Source: Candidatus Nomurabacteria bacterium
GTDB taxonomy: Bacteria; Patescibacteriota; Minisyncoccia; Phycocordibacterales; UBA9973
DNA: 39,818 nt
Assembly (NCBI GenBank): GCA_943350875.1
Contig: CALRAL010000005.1
Span: forward strand, 1-39,818
Reading direction: 5' to 3'
Made by a program: the position numbers and the translations under genes. The notes beneath the pieces are model-generated. The model worked only from the letters and a program-made list of their open reading frames with translations. It did not search any database and was not told the DNA's origin. Below, piece by piece: positions 1 to 8,496 of this stretch (its first letter is position 1; the number at the start of each line of letters is the position of its first letter).

Positions 1-1061
1 TGCTCAAAAACTTCTACTTTTTTGAGCATATAATCTGCCCACGCTTCGGGAAGCGACACTGATTGAAGCTGTTCTTTAACTTGGAGAGCGAGCGCATCCT
101 CTTGTAAATATCCTTGAGTACATTTTCCTTTCTTTTTCGTACAACGATAATACCGATATCGTCCACCCATTTTTCCAGTACACCACTGCGCGGTTATCAT
201 ACTTCCACATTCTCCACAACGAAAAAGACCCGTGAAAGGAAAATTGTGAGATATTTTGCTATGTCTTTTATGCGCTCGCTTCTCCAATGCTTTCTGCACA
301 GCTTCAAACAATGTCGGGGAAAGAATTGGCGCAAAGCTTCCGGGAAAATACTCGTCATAATGTTTAGTAAATCCGAGATACGCACGATTCGTCAAAATCC
401 TTTTCACAGAAGCTTTGCCAAGTGGCGTTCCGGACTTTTGAGCAACACCGTGTAGAGCCAAAAACTTCGCGAGTGTTTCTAAACCGTGGTGACCTTTTAG
501 ATATTCCTCATATGCGCGCACGACAACTTTAGATTTTACTGGATCAGGTTCAATATTTCTCGTAACGGGATTATTTACATATCCAAATGGAGCGCGCGTT
601 AACCATTCACCACGGCGAAGTTTTTGGCGCATACCTCGCTCAACATTTTGTTTAAGATTATCAGAATAATATTTGCTCTGTCCGAACGCAACTTGAAGCA
701 TAAACAGCCCCTGCGGAGTGGGTTCAAACCAAAATGTCGGAAATCGCAAAGAGATAATTTTAGAAGTGTCTACGGCGTAAATGATGCGTCCTCCGTCAAT
801 ACTATTTCTTGCGAGACGGTCAGGATGCCACGCCAAAATTCCAACATTGCCTAACTTTTCAATTTTAAGCATCATTTCGCCGAACACTTCTCGTCCAGGA
901 CTCTTTGCACTTTTCGACTCTTGAAATTCCTCAAGAATTTCAAGATTTTCTCTGCTCGCAAATTCACGAAGTTCCACAAGTTGGGCAGGAATGCTCATTA
1001 CTTGCTTGTCGTCATCTTCGGTGCTCTTGCGAGCATAGAGAAAATATTTTGGTTTGGACAT
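1..1061 (-). CDS. Large serine recombinase (resolvase N-terminal + recombinase + zinc-ribbon domains), C-terminus truncated by window edge
   Basis: Manual reverse-strand translation from ATG at 1061: MSKPKYFLYARKSTEDDDKQVMSIPAQLVELREFA...NVGILAWHPDRLARNSIDGGRIIYAVDT...LRRGEWLTRAPFGYVNN...FRCGECGSMITAQWCTGKMGGRYRYYRCTKKKGKC...; open to position 1. YARKS catalytic-Ser motif, DRLAR motif, Cys zinc ribbon. Not in the ORF track because no stop lies in the window. Confidence 0.93.
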   Translation of the reverse strand, partial: MSKPKYFLYARKSTEDDDKQVMSIPAQLVELREFASRENLEILEEFQESKSAKSPGREVFGEMMLKIEKLGNVGILAWHPDRLARNSIDGGRIIYAVDTSKIISLRFPTFWFEPTPQGLFMLQVAFGQSKYYSDNLKQNVERGMRQKLRRGEWLTRAPFGYVNNPVTRNIEPDPVKSKVVVRAYEEYLKGHHGLETLAKFLALHGVAQKSGTPLGKASVKRILTNRAYLGFTKHYDEYFPGSFAPILSPTLFEAVQKALEKRAHKRHSKISHNFPFTGLFRCGECGSMITAQWCTGKMGGRYRYYRCTKKKGKCTQGYLQEDALALQVKEQLQSVSLPEAWADYMLKKVEVFE

Positions 1062-1237
1062 ATATGTTTTTGGATTCAAAAAAAGATTAAACTATTAAGA
1101 TCTCATTTCTTGCTTTCCGCCCGCCCTCGGATTTCGCCCGAGCCCAAAAGACGGATTCCATTCTTTCGCCATATCACGCGCCTTCGGCGCGCGCGGATTT
1201 TTTCCTCTCCGAACGCGAAGTATCTATTTGTGAAGTA

Positions 1238-1243
1238 ATTATA
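1238..1243 (-). promoter_or_regulatory. Outward-facing -10 box (TATAAT) in left IR arm, reading toward the recombinase
   Basis: Reverse strand reads ...TTTGGAAAAAAGTTCGCGCAAATGATATAATTACTTCAC...; perfect TATAAT with a weak TTGGAA about 18 bp upstream. Confidence 0.5.
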
Positions 1244-1280
1244 TCATTTGCGCGAACTTTTTTCCAAACAAATGGCTAAT

Positions 1281-1351
1281 CGCACATCCGTGCGCTGAAG
1301 CGCCTCTGTGCGAAGCACAGAGCTTTCCCAAAGGGAAAGTACGGATATGCG
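1281..1351. other. Cloverleaf-like four-way junction within left IR arm
   Basis: Outer stem CGCACATCCGT/ACGGATATGCG (10/11 pairs) encloses three consecutive hairpins: GCGC-TGAA-GCGC, CTCTGTGC-GAA-GCACAGAG, CTTTCCC-AAA-GGGAAAG, with almost no unpaired bases. Confidence 0.8.
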
Positions 1352-1544
1352 AATACAATGCGGACTCGGTTTTGCGAAAGCATCTTTCTGGGGAAAGGAT
1401 TTCGCAAAACCTCGGCTACTAATTTTTTTTGAAATTCGGCGGGATTTCGTTTTGGGTTTCCGCGCGCAGGAGGGGTCTGGGGAGGAATGCGCGCGGGGGT
1501 TTTTGGGACTGGAAAAAATGATTGAAAAATGATAAAATCATTTT

Positions 1545-2105
1545 ATGGCTTTCGATAAACCACCACAAAATAATGAACAAAATTTGGAACAACAAAGATT
1601 CGAGCGAATGCTCGAGCTTGTTAAAACAAACCCTGATTTTCAATACATGGTATCAATAAATGGTAATTTAAAGGGACAAGGCGAAACGAATGGACAAAAA
1701 GAGTTTCATTTTGATCAAGAGAATAAGACCATTGTTTCAAGCGATAGTGATCATAGCTATAGTTCTTTAGACAATCCTAAAAATATACCTCGCAAACAAG
1801 GAGGAAGTGTTTTTGAAATAGTGGACAATAAAGAATTTAGACACTATGTTTGGCGTCTTGGGTTTAATGCAATAAGTAAAAATACTTTTACGACGGAACA
1901 TCGTGGTGGTACTCATATTTCTACTGCACTTCGTGTTTTGAAAGATAAAAAGATATTTGACGAGCTAGGTGAAGAAAAGTTAAAAGAATTTTTAACTAAT
2001 GATACGCCTGAATCAAGGAAATTTTTTGGCACGTTTCTGTCAAAATGTAACCAAGAATTTATACCTGATTATTGGAATTTTGTACTGGAACAAATAAAAA
2101 AATAA
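1545..2105 (+). CDS. Hypothetical protein, N-terminal FDKPPQN motif
   Basis: 186 aa ORF, first of a tight four-gene run; N-terminus MAFDKPPQNNEQN resembles that of the 3100 ORF. Confidence 0.8.
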   Translation: MAFDKPPQNNEQNLEQQRFERMLELVKTNPDFQYMVSINGNLKGQGETNGQKEFHFDQENKTIVSSDSDHSYSSLDNPKNIPRKQGGSVFEIVDNKEFRHYVWRLGFNAISKNTFTTEHRGGTHISTALRVLKDKKIFDELGEEKLKEFLTNDTPESRKFFGTFLSKCNQEFIPDYWNFVLEQIKK

Positions 2106-2109
2106 TTTT

Positions 2110-3096
2110 ATGGAACAGAACCCTTTAGAAAATAAAAAACCAACAATTTCTTCGCTAGATCAAGTCTTGCCTATTCAAAAAACATTTGGTCTACAAATTT
2201 TAAACAAGGAAAACATAAAAGACTTTGTGGAAAAGCCGTTAGTCGAAGCTTGTGAGATTTTTTGGGATAAAAACATTAAAACTTTAGAATCATCTGCAAA
2301 TTTTCAAAATATACAAAATGGAGGATACATAGGATTAGATTTTAATAGTTTATCTGAAGAAAATAAGGAACTGGCAAAACAATATGGGCATCCTGATCAG
2401 TTGTATGTTAATAATCCAAATATTTTATCTGTTAGAATTCCTATACCTATGAATGAATCAGAAACGGTTGAGGCAGTTTCAAACAGAGCAGTAGAAATAG
2501 CAAATAGATTTAATAAACAAAAAGCAAATTGGATTTCTGGGACTACACTAGAAAATCATTTAAATAAATTAGAGGAAAATTTTGGCAAAAAATACCCAGA
2601 TATGGTTGTAAAAGAAAAAGAAAGACTAACTCAGCCAGGTGCTTGGGAGGAAGAATCTAAAAGATTAGGAAATTATTTTGACACAGAAACACAAATGGCT
2701 TTTCCAAGTGAAGAATACTTTAGGAAATGGAAAGAGGGTGCTGAATCCAGGATTAACAATAAAGATTTGAGAAATAAATATTCTCAAGAGATTATTGATT
2801 ATGTTTGGAAAAGATTAGCCAAAGAAGGTATTACAAATGCCGATAGTATTATCGGCACAAGAGATAGTATTAAAAATGAAGACTTTGAAAAATTTTGGAA
2901 TTCAGTAAAAGAGGAAGATATCAGAAATCTTATGACTTCTTATGAAAAGAATAAAGCACAACAGCTAGGAGATTTTGAGAAGTATAAAGATAAATACCAA
3001 GAGGGCGATTTTGTTCCAGAAATTGGTGCAAGCATTAGCCAAGATACTTCATGGTGGGATAATAAGATTAGTGATTTAAATTCACTTTTAAAATAA
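2110..3096 (+). CDS. Hypothetical protein
   Basis: 328 aa ORF, 4 bp after the previous stop; contains EACEIFWDKNIKTLESSANFQNIQNGGYIGLDFNSLSEENKELA, which resembles a module I associate with CPR hypothetical proteins (from memory). Confidence 0.8.
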   Translation: MEQNPLENKKPTISSLDQVLPIQKTFGLQILNKENIKDFVEKPLVEACEIFWDKNIKTLESSANFQNIQNGGYIGLDFNSLSEENKELAKQYGHPDQLYVNNPNILSVRIPIPMNESETVEAVSNRAVEIANRFNKQKANWISGTTLENHLNKLEENFGKKYPDMVVKEKERLTQPGAWEEESKRLGNYFDTETQMAFPSEEYFRKWKEGAESRINNKDLRNKYSQEIIDYVWKRLAKEGITNADSIIGTRDSIKNEDFEKFWNSVKEEDIRNLMTSYEKNKAQQLGDFEKYKDKYQEGDFVPEIGASISQDTSWWDNKISDLNSLLK

Positions 3097-3099
3097 TTT

Positions 3100-4512
3100 A
3101 TGAACTTTGATAAACCACCACAAAATGAAAAAGGAAATGAATCTTTGGAAAAACTTGAAAATATTCAAGAAGTTTTGATATTAAACCCTGAATTGGCAGA
3201 AGTAGCCGAGAAAGCATCTCGCTTGTACTTGTTTGAGTCACTTAAAAAAGAAAAAGAATTACCACAAGATTTAAAAGAGTATTACGAAAAGCATTCAAAT
3301 AATAAAGAATGGCTAGATATTCTATCTGTCTATCCCGAAGAATTACAAAGAAAAATTATTGAAAAAAGACCTGAAGGAACAATGGAAAATGTTGTCGAGA
3401 TTCGTGAAAGGTTAAATGAAGAATGGGCAAAAGTTTCCAAAAAGTTTATAGAAAAATTATATGGTAGTAAATGCACACAATTAGAAAATTTATTTGACCA
3501 ACTCCCATATAAACAAGGAGAGCTTATATCAAAAAATGATGAACGCGAAATTAACGCTCTGATTTCAGATGTAACTCATTGGTTAGATAAATTTGCAGGA
3601 ATATATATAAATAAATCACAAGTTTTTCCTGATGAAAATATTAGAAAAAGTTTTGGTGTATCAGACTATAGTCCCGAAGACCTTACCCTTACTGAAGTCA
3701 GAGAAAATAAAGAATGGTACGAAAAACTAGATTTGTTTGTTGAGCAGTATTTCAAATTTTTTGCTGCTGGGACAAAAGAAAACAGGCTTGAATCCACAAT
3801 ACATTTTCTTGATTTCGCGGAACATTTTATTAAAAAAGATGACGAACGATACCATTTTAATTGGTTGCTTCTTAAAGATAATCTTGATAGCAAAAATCTC
3901 TCAAGGAATAAAGACATAAGAGAATTCATTCCCGAAAATATGGCGAATTCGACAGGTTTAGCTAATAGAATTTGGTACTACGGGAATCAAAATAATTTAA
4001 GATACGCTCGCATAATTCCTGGGCGTTATAATATTCAAACCAAATTTGATGATTATTCAGAACCAAAACTTGAAGTTTCTGCGGGAGCAAAAGAAATATA
4101 TGAAAAATATGTTGAAACAATTTTCCCAGAAAGTAAGATTAAGGATGTTGTTTGGCACGGTACTCGATCAAAAGAAGATTTTGAGAATTTTACTATCGAA
4201 AAAAATACAAAAGAACGCGAAGGAGCTTTCTTCTCTCGTGGCACGAAAGGTTCTTATGTTGGAGAAGCATATAAAACATTAGCTTGTAGGTTAAATGTAA
4301 ACCCATATTATGTTGAACTTAAAGACAGAGCAGAAATTAGAAATGCGGGAGACATTAGTGAAGGATTAAAAGAGCAAGGATATAACGGAGTTGAGTTTGA
4401 AAGACGAGATTTACCAAATGAGATACAAGTTTTTGAATCAGAGCAAATTCATATTCTTGGATCTAAAAAAGATATTGAGAATTTTAAAAACTGGAGTGAG
4501 AAAAGAGTATGA
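3100..4512 (+). CDS. Hypothetical protein with C-terminal ADP-ribosyltransferase-like (polyvalent-protein type) domain
   Basis: 470 aa ORF; C-terminus VVWHGTRSKEDFENF...GAFFSRGTKGSYVGEAYK...NVNPYYVELKD...GLKEQGYNGVEFERRDLPNEIQVFESEQIHILGS resembles phage/ICE ART-like domains (W/HGT ... F-S ... GYDGV ... VF-EQI). Confidence 0.7.
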   Translation: MNFDKPPQNEKGNESLEKLENIQEVLILNPELAEVAEKASRLYLFESLKKEKELPQDLKEYYEKHSNNKEWLDILSVYPEELQRKIIEKRPEGTMENVVEIRERLNEEWAKVSKKFIEKLYGSKCTQLENLFDQLPYKQGELISKNDEREINALISDVTHWLDKFAGIYINKSQVFPDENIRKSFGVSDYSPEDLTLTEVRENKEWYEKLDLFVEQYFKFFAAGTKENRLESTIHFLDFAEHFIKKDDERYHFNWLLLKDNLDSKNLSRNKDIREFIPENMANSTGLANRIWYYGNQNNLRYARIIPGRYNIQTKFDDYSEPKLEVSAGAKEIYEKYVETIFPESKIKDVVWHGTRSKEDFENFTIEKNTKEREGAFFSRGTKGSYVGEAYKTLACRLNVNPYYVELKDRAEIRNAGDISEGLKEQGYNGVEFERRDLPNEIQVFESEQIHILGSKKDIENFKNWSEKRV

Positions 4513-4865
4513 CAGAAATAAAAGTTTCTAATAATTTAGATAGAGTGGAAAAGGTGCAAAAACTTTCTTGGTTTATTGCAGAAAAATGGTTCCGAATTTT
4601 GGAGTTTGCCTTAATTCTTGGCGCACTTCATTATTTCACTGAAACTTTAAAAAATAATATACCTTTGAGGATAGTTTATTTGTTGTCTTGGGTTTTTCTG
4701 TGGGGATGGTTTGAAGATACTGCCAATCTTGTCGCAGAAAGAATCAACTCTCATAAAAAATTATCAAGAAATAAAAGAGTTTTTGTTTGGGTATTATGTA
4801 CAATTTTTGTAATGCTTATTTATCTGCTTGTAATTTCTGCAACTAATTCAATGACTACTAAGTAA
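4509..4865 (+). CDS. Small membrane protein (2-3 predicted TM helices)
   Basis: 118 aa ORF overlapping the previous gene by 4 nt; hydrophobic segments ILEFALILGALHYF, IVYLLSWVFLWGWF, VFVWVLCTIFVMLIYLLVI. Confidence 0.75.
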   Translation: MTEIKVSNNLDRVEKVQKLSWFIAEKWFRILEFALILGALHYFTETLKNNIPLRIVYLLSWVFLWGWFEDTANLVAERINSHKKLSRNKRVFVWVLCTIFVMLIYLLVISATNSMTTK

Positions 4866-4869
4866 TAAG

Positions 4870-5340
4870 GGAGTGATGTTCATGCGCGCACGGGTGGGCA
4901 GAGCGTGTGTGCGTACTCGCACACACGCTAGGGGCAAGCATGAGTATTCCGCCTCAGGCATTTCCGCTAGGGCGTCCAGGGCTAAAGGATGAGCGCCGCC
5001 GTGACCGAAGTATCTAAACTCTAAAATTCAAGACAAACACAAATATGAAAACGAGGAGAGGGGTTGTGCGAGGGCGGACTCCGAAGGCACGTTAAACGAA
5101 GTCACAAAGCGTAAGATAAAGAAAAAAGTAATAAAGCACTGAATACTCCAAATAACATCTGCGAGGAGGAGACCGACGCTGGGGAGAGGATTCCTTCCTC
5201 TCCCCAAACAGCTGTCCTGCCCTCGCCACGCCAGCGCACTGGCGCAATGGCGAGGAAAAGCAGGACACCTAGTAATCTAGGCGCGAGTAGCCCTAGCGGA
5301 AATGCCTGAGGCGGATGCCGAATGGTGGATCTCTTTAGAC
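4870..5340. ncRNA. Candidate large structured non-coding RNA (class unassigned; plus strand most likely)
   Basis: ~470 nt without a plausible ORF. 26-bp long-range pairing 4948-4973/5290-5315; hairpins 4902-4913/4918-4929 (12 bp), 5181-5190/5196-5205 (10 bp), nested 5214-5220/5260-5266 + 5221-5228/5248-5255 + 5229-5234/5239-5244, and 5268-5272/5277-5281. Confidence 0.6.
4948..5315. repeat. 26-bp inverted repeat (arms 4948-4973 and 5290-5315)
   Basis: TCCGCCTCAGGCATTTCCGCTAGGGC vs GCCCTAGCGGAAATGCCTGAGGCGGA, perfect. Confidence 0.95.
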
Positions 5341-5401
5341 TTGGACGATAGATAGAGAGATGACTGAGACAATATCAATTTGTATTTTGCATTTTTGGGA
5401 A

Positions 5402-5666
5402 GCGCGCATTCCTCCCCAGACCCCTCCTGCGCGCGGAAACCCAAAACGAAATCCCGCCGAATTTCAAAAAAAATTAGTAGCCGAGGTTTTGCGAAATCCT
5501 TTCCCCAGAAAGATGCTTTCGCAAAACCGAGTCCGCATTGTATTCGCATATCCGTACTTTCCCTTTGGGAAAGCTCTGTGCTTCGCACAGAGGCGCTTCA
5601 GCGCACGGATGTGCGATTAGCCATTTGTTTGGAAAAAAGTTCGCGCAAATGATATAATTACTTCAC
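5402..5666. repeat. Right arm of the perfect 265-bp inverted repeat
   Basis: Reverse complement of 1230-1494; the cloverleaf-like structure recurs at 5545-5615. Confidence 0.97.
5653..5658 (+). promoter_or_regulatory. Outward-facing -10 box (TATAAT) in right IR arm, reading into the 5670 gene
   Basis: TTGGAA (5629-5634) - 18 bp - TATAAT (5653-5658); GTG start at 5670 lies ~11 bp downstream. Confidence 0.5.
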
Positions 5667-5669
5667 CCG

Positions 5670-6341
5670 GTGCAATTTTTAACTAAACTTTTTAAGATAG
5701 TTGTTGGAATATTTTTACTGCCTGTTTGCGTGGGGGCAGTTTTGACTTTGTGGGAAGTAATTTCAAAAAGTGGAAAGGCAGAGAGTATCTGGATCACAGT
5801 CTTAAGTGGAGCAGTAGTTTGGGTTTTAATTTATATATTTCTACCTAAACCAATTTGGATATATGTCTTTGGACATGAACTCACTCACGCCATATGGTCA
5901 TGGATTTTCGGAGGGCATTTAAAGAAAATGAAGGTGAGCTCGGACGGCGGACATGTACTAATAACGAAATCAAATTTTCTAACTTCCCTTGCTCCGTATT
6001 TCTTCCCTATTTATGTGGTCTTTTTAGTGGTGATATTTGCTGTCGGTAGTATATTTTGGAACTGGAACCAATATGTGCTATTATTTTATTTCCTAATTGG
6101 AGTGATGTACGCTTTTCATATCACCTTGACTAGCCATGTATTAAAGACAGAGCAATCAGATATTAAAAATGAAGGTTATATTTTTGGAGGAGTTATAATC
6201 TTTCTGGGAAACATGCTTGTACTTTTGATAGGAATTCCCCTTTTGACTAAGATGAATATGCAAAATGCGTTAAATCTATGGCTTAATAATTCTATGCAGG
6301 TTTATAATTACATTAGTTTGCATTTAAGTTTATATTTATGA
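5670..6341 (+). CDS. Membrane protein with HExxH motif, M50-like putative zinc metallopeptidase
   Basis: 223 aa, GTG start; YVFGHELTHAIWSWIFGGHLKKMKVSSDGGHV with several TM helices. In-frame TAA at 5655 limits upstream extension. Confidence 0.7.
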   Translation: MQFLTKLFKIVVGIFLLPVCVGAVLTLWEVISKSGKAESIWITVLSGAVVWVLIYIFLPKPIWIYVFGHELTHAIWSWIFGGHLKKMKVSSDGGHVLITKSNFLTSLAPYFFPIYVVFLVVIFAVGSIFWNWNQYVLLFYFLIGVMYAFHITLTSHVLKTEQSDIKNEGYIFGGVIIFLGNMLVLLIGIPLLTKMNMQNALNLWLNNSMQVYNYISLHLSLYL

Positions 6342-7090
6342 AAAATGGAAAAATAAAAATTGTAATATTGGCCGCCGGGCAAGGCAAGAGAATGGGTGGC
6401 GATATGCCGAAAGTCCTAGCACAAGTAAAAGGCAAACCGATGATCAAGCATTTACTCGAATCAGTAGAAAAATCAGATATCAAAGAAAAGCCGATCATAG
6501 TCGTCGGATACAAAAAAGATTTGGTCATAAATGAACTCGGAGACAGATATCATTATGTGCATCAAGAAGAACTATTGGGCACTGGATATGCTGTCGCTCT
6601 TACTAAAGAACATTTTAAAAATGACGGGGAACATTTGATGGTCTTGTATGGAGACCAACCTTTTACTAGCGTCAAAACCATCCAAAAAATTCAAGATAAA
6701 CACCTGAAATCAGGAAAAAAGATAACTATGGCCACGGTCAAAGTACCTGATTTTGAAGATTGGCGAGCATGTTTTACAAATTTCTCCAGAGTGTTAAGAA
6801 ATAGGAATGGAAAAATTGTTCGAACAGTAGAAAAAAAAGATGCCAATGAAGAAGAATTAAAAATCACAGAAATAAATCCATGTTATTTTTGTTTTGATTC
6901 AAAATGGCTCTTTGAAAAACTCCAAAATCTAAAAAATGATAATACTCAAAAAGAATATTATCTAACTGATGTGATAAAAGTAGCCACACAGGAAGGTATC
7001 GAGATAGAATCAATAGAAATAGACGCCCACGAAGCTCTGGGCGCCAACACAAAAGAAGAACTTGCAGTTTTAGAAAAGTTTGCGGTATAA
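6338..7090 (+). CDS. Sugar nucleotidyltransferase (GlmU N-terminal-like)
   Basis: IVILAAGQGKRMGGDMPKVLAQVKGKPMIKHLL signature; 4-nt overlap with previous gene. Confidence 0.85.
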   Translation: MKNGKIKIVILAAGQGKRMGGDMPKVLAQVKGKPMIKHLLESVEKSDIKEKPIIVVGYKKDLVINELGDRYHYVHQEELLGTGYAVALTKEHFKNDGEHLMVLYGDQPFTSVKTIQKIQDKHLKSGKKITMATVKVPDFEDWRACFTNFSRVLRNRNGKIVRTVEKKDANEEELKITEINPCYFCFDSKWLFEKLQNLKNDNTQKEYYLTDVIKVATQEGIEIESIEIDAHEALGANTKEELAVLEKFAV

Positions 7091-7121
7091 TTAATTCTAT
7101 TATTTTTTAATTTTAAAAAAC

Positions 7122-8342
7122 ATGAACAATCCATTTCAAAATGCTATGGCACAGTTGGATAAGGTCGCAAAGATTAAAGACTTTGGTGTTGAATTCATAA
7201 GCAGACTAAGACAACCCGATCGAGACGTTAGAATCTCCATACCTGTAAAAATGGATGATGGCTCTCTGAAGATTTTCGAAGGCTACAGAGTTGAATACAA
7301 CAATGCCTTGGGGCCATATAAAGGCGGAATTCGCTATCACCATGACACTGAGATAAATGAGGTCAAAGCGTTGGCCTTTTGGATGTCTATAAAATGCGCA
7401 GTAGCCGGAATCCCGATGGGTGGAGGAAAAGGTGGCATTACTGTGAATCCAGAAGATTTATCAAAAAGCGAACTTGAAAGGCTCTCTCGTGGATGGGTGC
7501 AAAAGCTGGCAGATATTTTAGGTCCCCACAAAGACGTCCCTGCTCCAGATGTGAACACCACGCCAGAGATCATGGCTTGGATGGCTGACGAATATGCAAA
7601 AATTACTGGTGATAAAACTGGGGCGACTTTTACTGGCAAACCACTCGAAGTCGGTGGCTCAGCCGGACGTGGACCAGCTACAGGGCTGGGAGGATTTTAT
7701 GTTTTTGATGCACTTCGCAAAGAATTAGGCTTACCAGAAAAATGTAGAGTGGTGATTCAAGGTTTTGGAAATGTTGGATTTAATGCAGCCGAAATATTTA
7801 CCAAAAATGGACACAGCGTGATAGCCATATCGGATTCAAAGGGTGGAGTTTACAACGCCAATGGTTTGGATATAGTCAAACTAGCAGAATACAAGAAAAC
7901 TAGTAGCACCTTGACCGGCTTTGAAAACAGTAAAAACATCACCAACGAAGAACTACTTGAAACCGAGTGTGACGTCCTAATCCCTGCGGCTTTTGAAAAT
8001 GTCATAACTGACGGCAATGCCGGAAAAGTAAGCGCCAAAGCGGTCCTAGAGCTTGCCAATGGCCCTCTAACACCCGAAGCTGATGAAATACTATTTAAAA
8101 AAAGTATTCCTGTCATCCCAGATGTTTTGGCTAATTCTGGAGGAGTGACAGTGTCATATTTTGAATGGGATCAGAACTTAAAAGGTGAAAAATGGGCAGA
8201 AAAAGAAGTGAACGAGAAGTTAAAGCCAATGATGGAAGATGCTTCTAGAAAAATCCTTGCTAAAGCGAAAGAATCAAATACCGACCTCCGCCGTGGCGCA
8301 TTTATATTGGCACTGGAGAGAATACAACTGAAAACCAAGTAA
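7122..8342 (+). CDS. gdhA: Glu/Leu/Phe/Val dehydrogenase (glutamate dehydrogenase family)
   Basis: GPYKGGIRYHHDTEINEVKALAFWMSIKCAVAGIPMGGGKGGI and VVIQGFGNVGFNAAEIF motifs. Confidence 0.92.
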   Translation: MNNPFQNAMAQLDKVAKIKDFGVEFISRLRQPDRDVRISIPVKMDDGSLKIFEGYRVEYNNALGPYKGGIRYHHDTEINEVKALAFWMSIKCAVAGIPMGGGKGGITVNPEDLSKSELERLSRGWVQKLADILGPHKDVPAPDVNTTPEIMAWMADEYAKITGDKTGATFTGKPLEVGGSAGRGPATGLGGFYVFDALRKELGLPEKCRVVIQGFGNVGFNAAEIFTKNGHSVIAISDSKGGVYNANGLDIVKLAEYKKTSSTLTGFENSKNITNEELLETECDVLIPAAFENVITDGNAGKVSAKAVLELANGPLTPEADEILFKKSIPVIPDVLANSGGVTVSYFEWDQNLKGEKWAEKEVNEKLKPMMEDASRKILAKAKESNTDLRRGAFILALERIQLKTK

Positions 8343-8419
8343 ATTAATTTTTCTTAATCAGTATTGAAAAAAAGCAATTATATTGCTAGTATTCTTTCAT
8401 GCGCGATTATTAATAATAT

Positions 8420-8492
8420 GGGTGGTTAGCTCAGTTGGTAGAGCGCAATATTGACGTTATTGATGTCAGAGGTTCGAATCCTCTACCACCCA
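8420..8492 (+). tRNA. tRNA-Val (anticodon GAC)
   Basis: GGGTGGT...ACCACCC-A cloverleaf, D-arm GCTC/GAGC, anticodon stem CAATA/TATTG with loop TTGACGT, T-arm AGAGG-TTCGAAT-CCTCT; no encoded CCA. Confidence 0.95.
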
Positions 8493-8496
8493 CTTT

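Larger units (their letters stand above)
1230..1494. repeat. Left arm of a perfect 265-bp inverted repeat
   Basis: Reverse complement of 5402-5666; compared base by base with no mismatch; identity stops at 1229/5667 and 1495/5401. Confidence 0.97.

Noticed and set aside
114-1238. Plus-strand ORFs (113, 76, 61, 105 aa) at the left edge
   Set aside because: Overlap the convincing minus-strand serine recombinase, or are low-quality antisense/intergenic frames.
1308-1532. 74-aa ORF 'MRSTELSQRES...' (also 5277-5588 minus)
   Set aside because: Translation of the structured 265-bp inverted repeat; no protein-like features, and both copies end in different flanks.
4870-5340. tmRNA, RNase P RNA, group I or group II intron as identity of the structured region
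   Set aside because: No tRNA-like ends with resume codon, no GAGGAAAGTCC/AGANGAATG RNase P motifs, no recognisable intron core or domain V found by eye; left unassigned pending cmscan.
1230-5666. Simple invertible promoter (phase-variation) switch
   Set aside because: Candidate promoters lie inside both identical arms and face outward, so inversion of the middle would not change flanking transcription; only cassette orientation would change.
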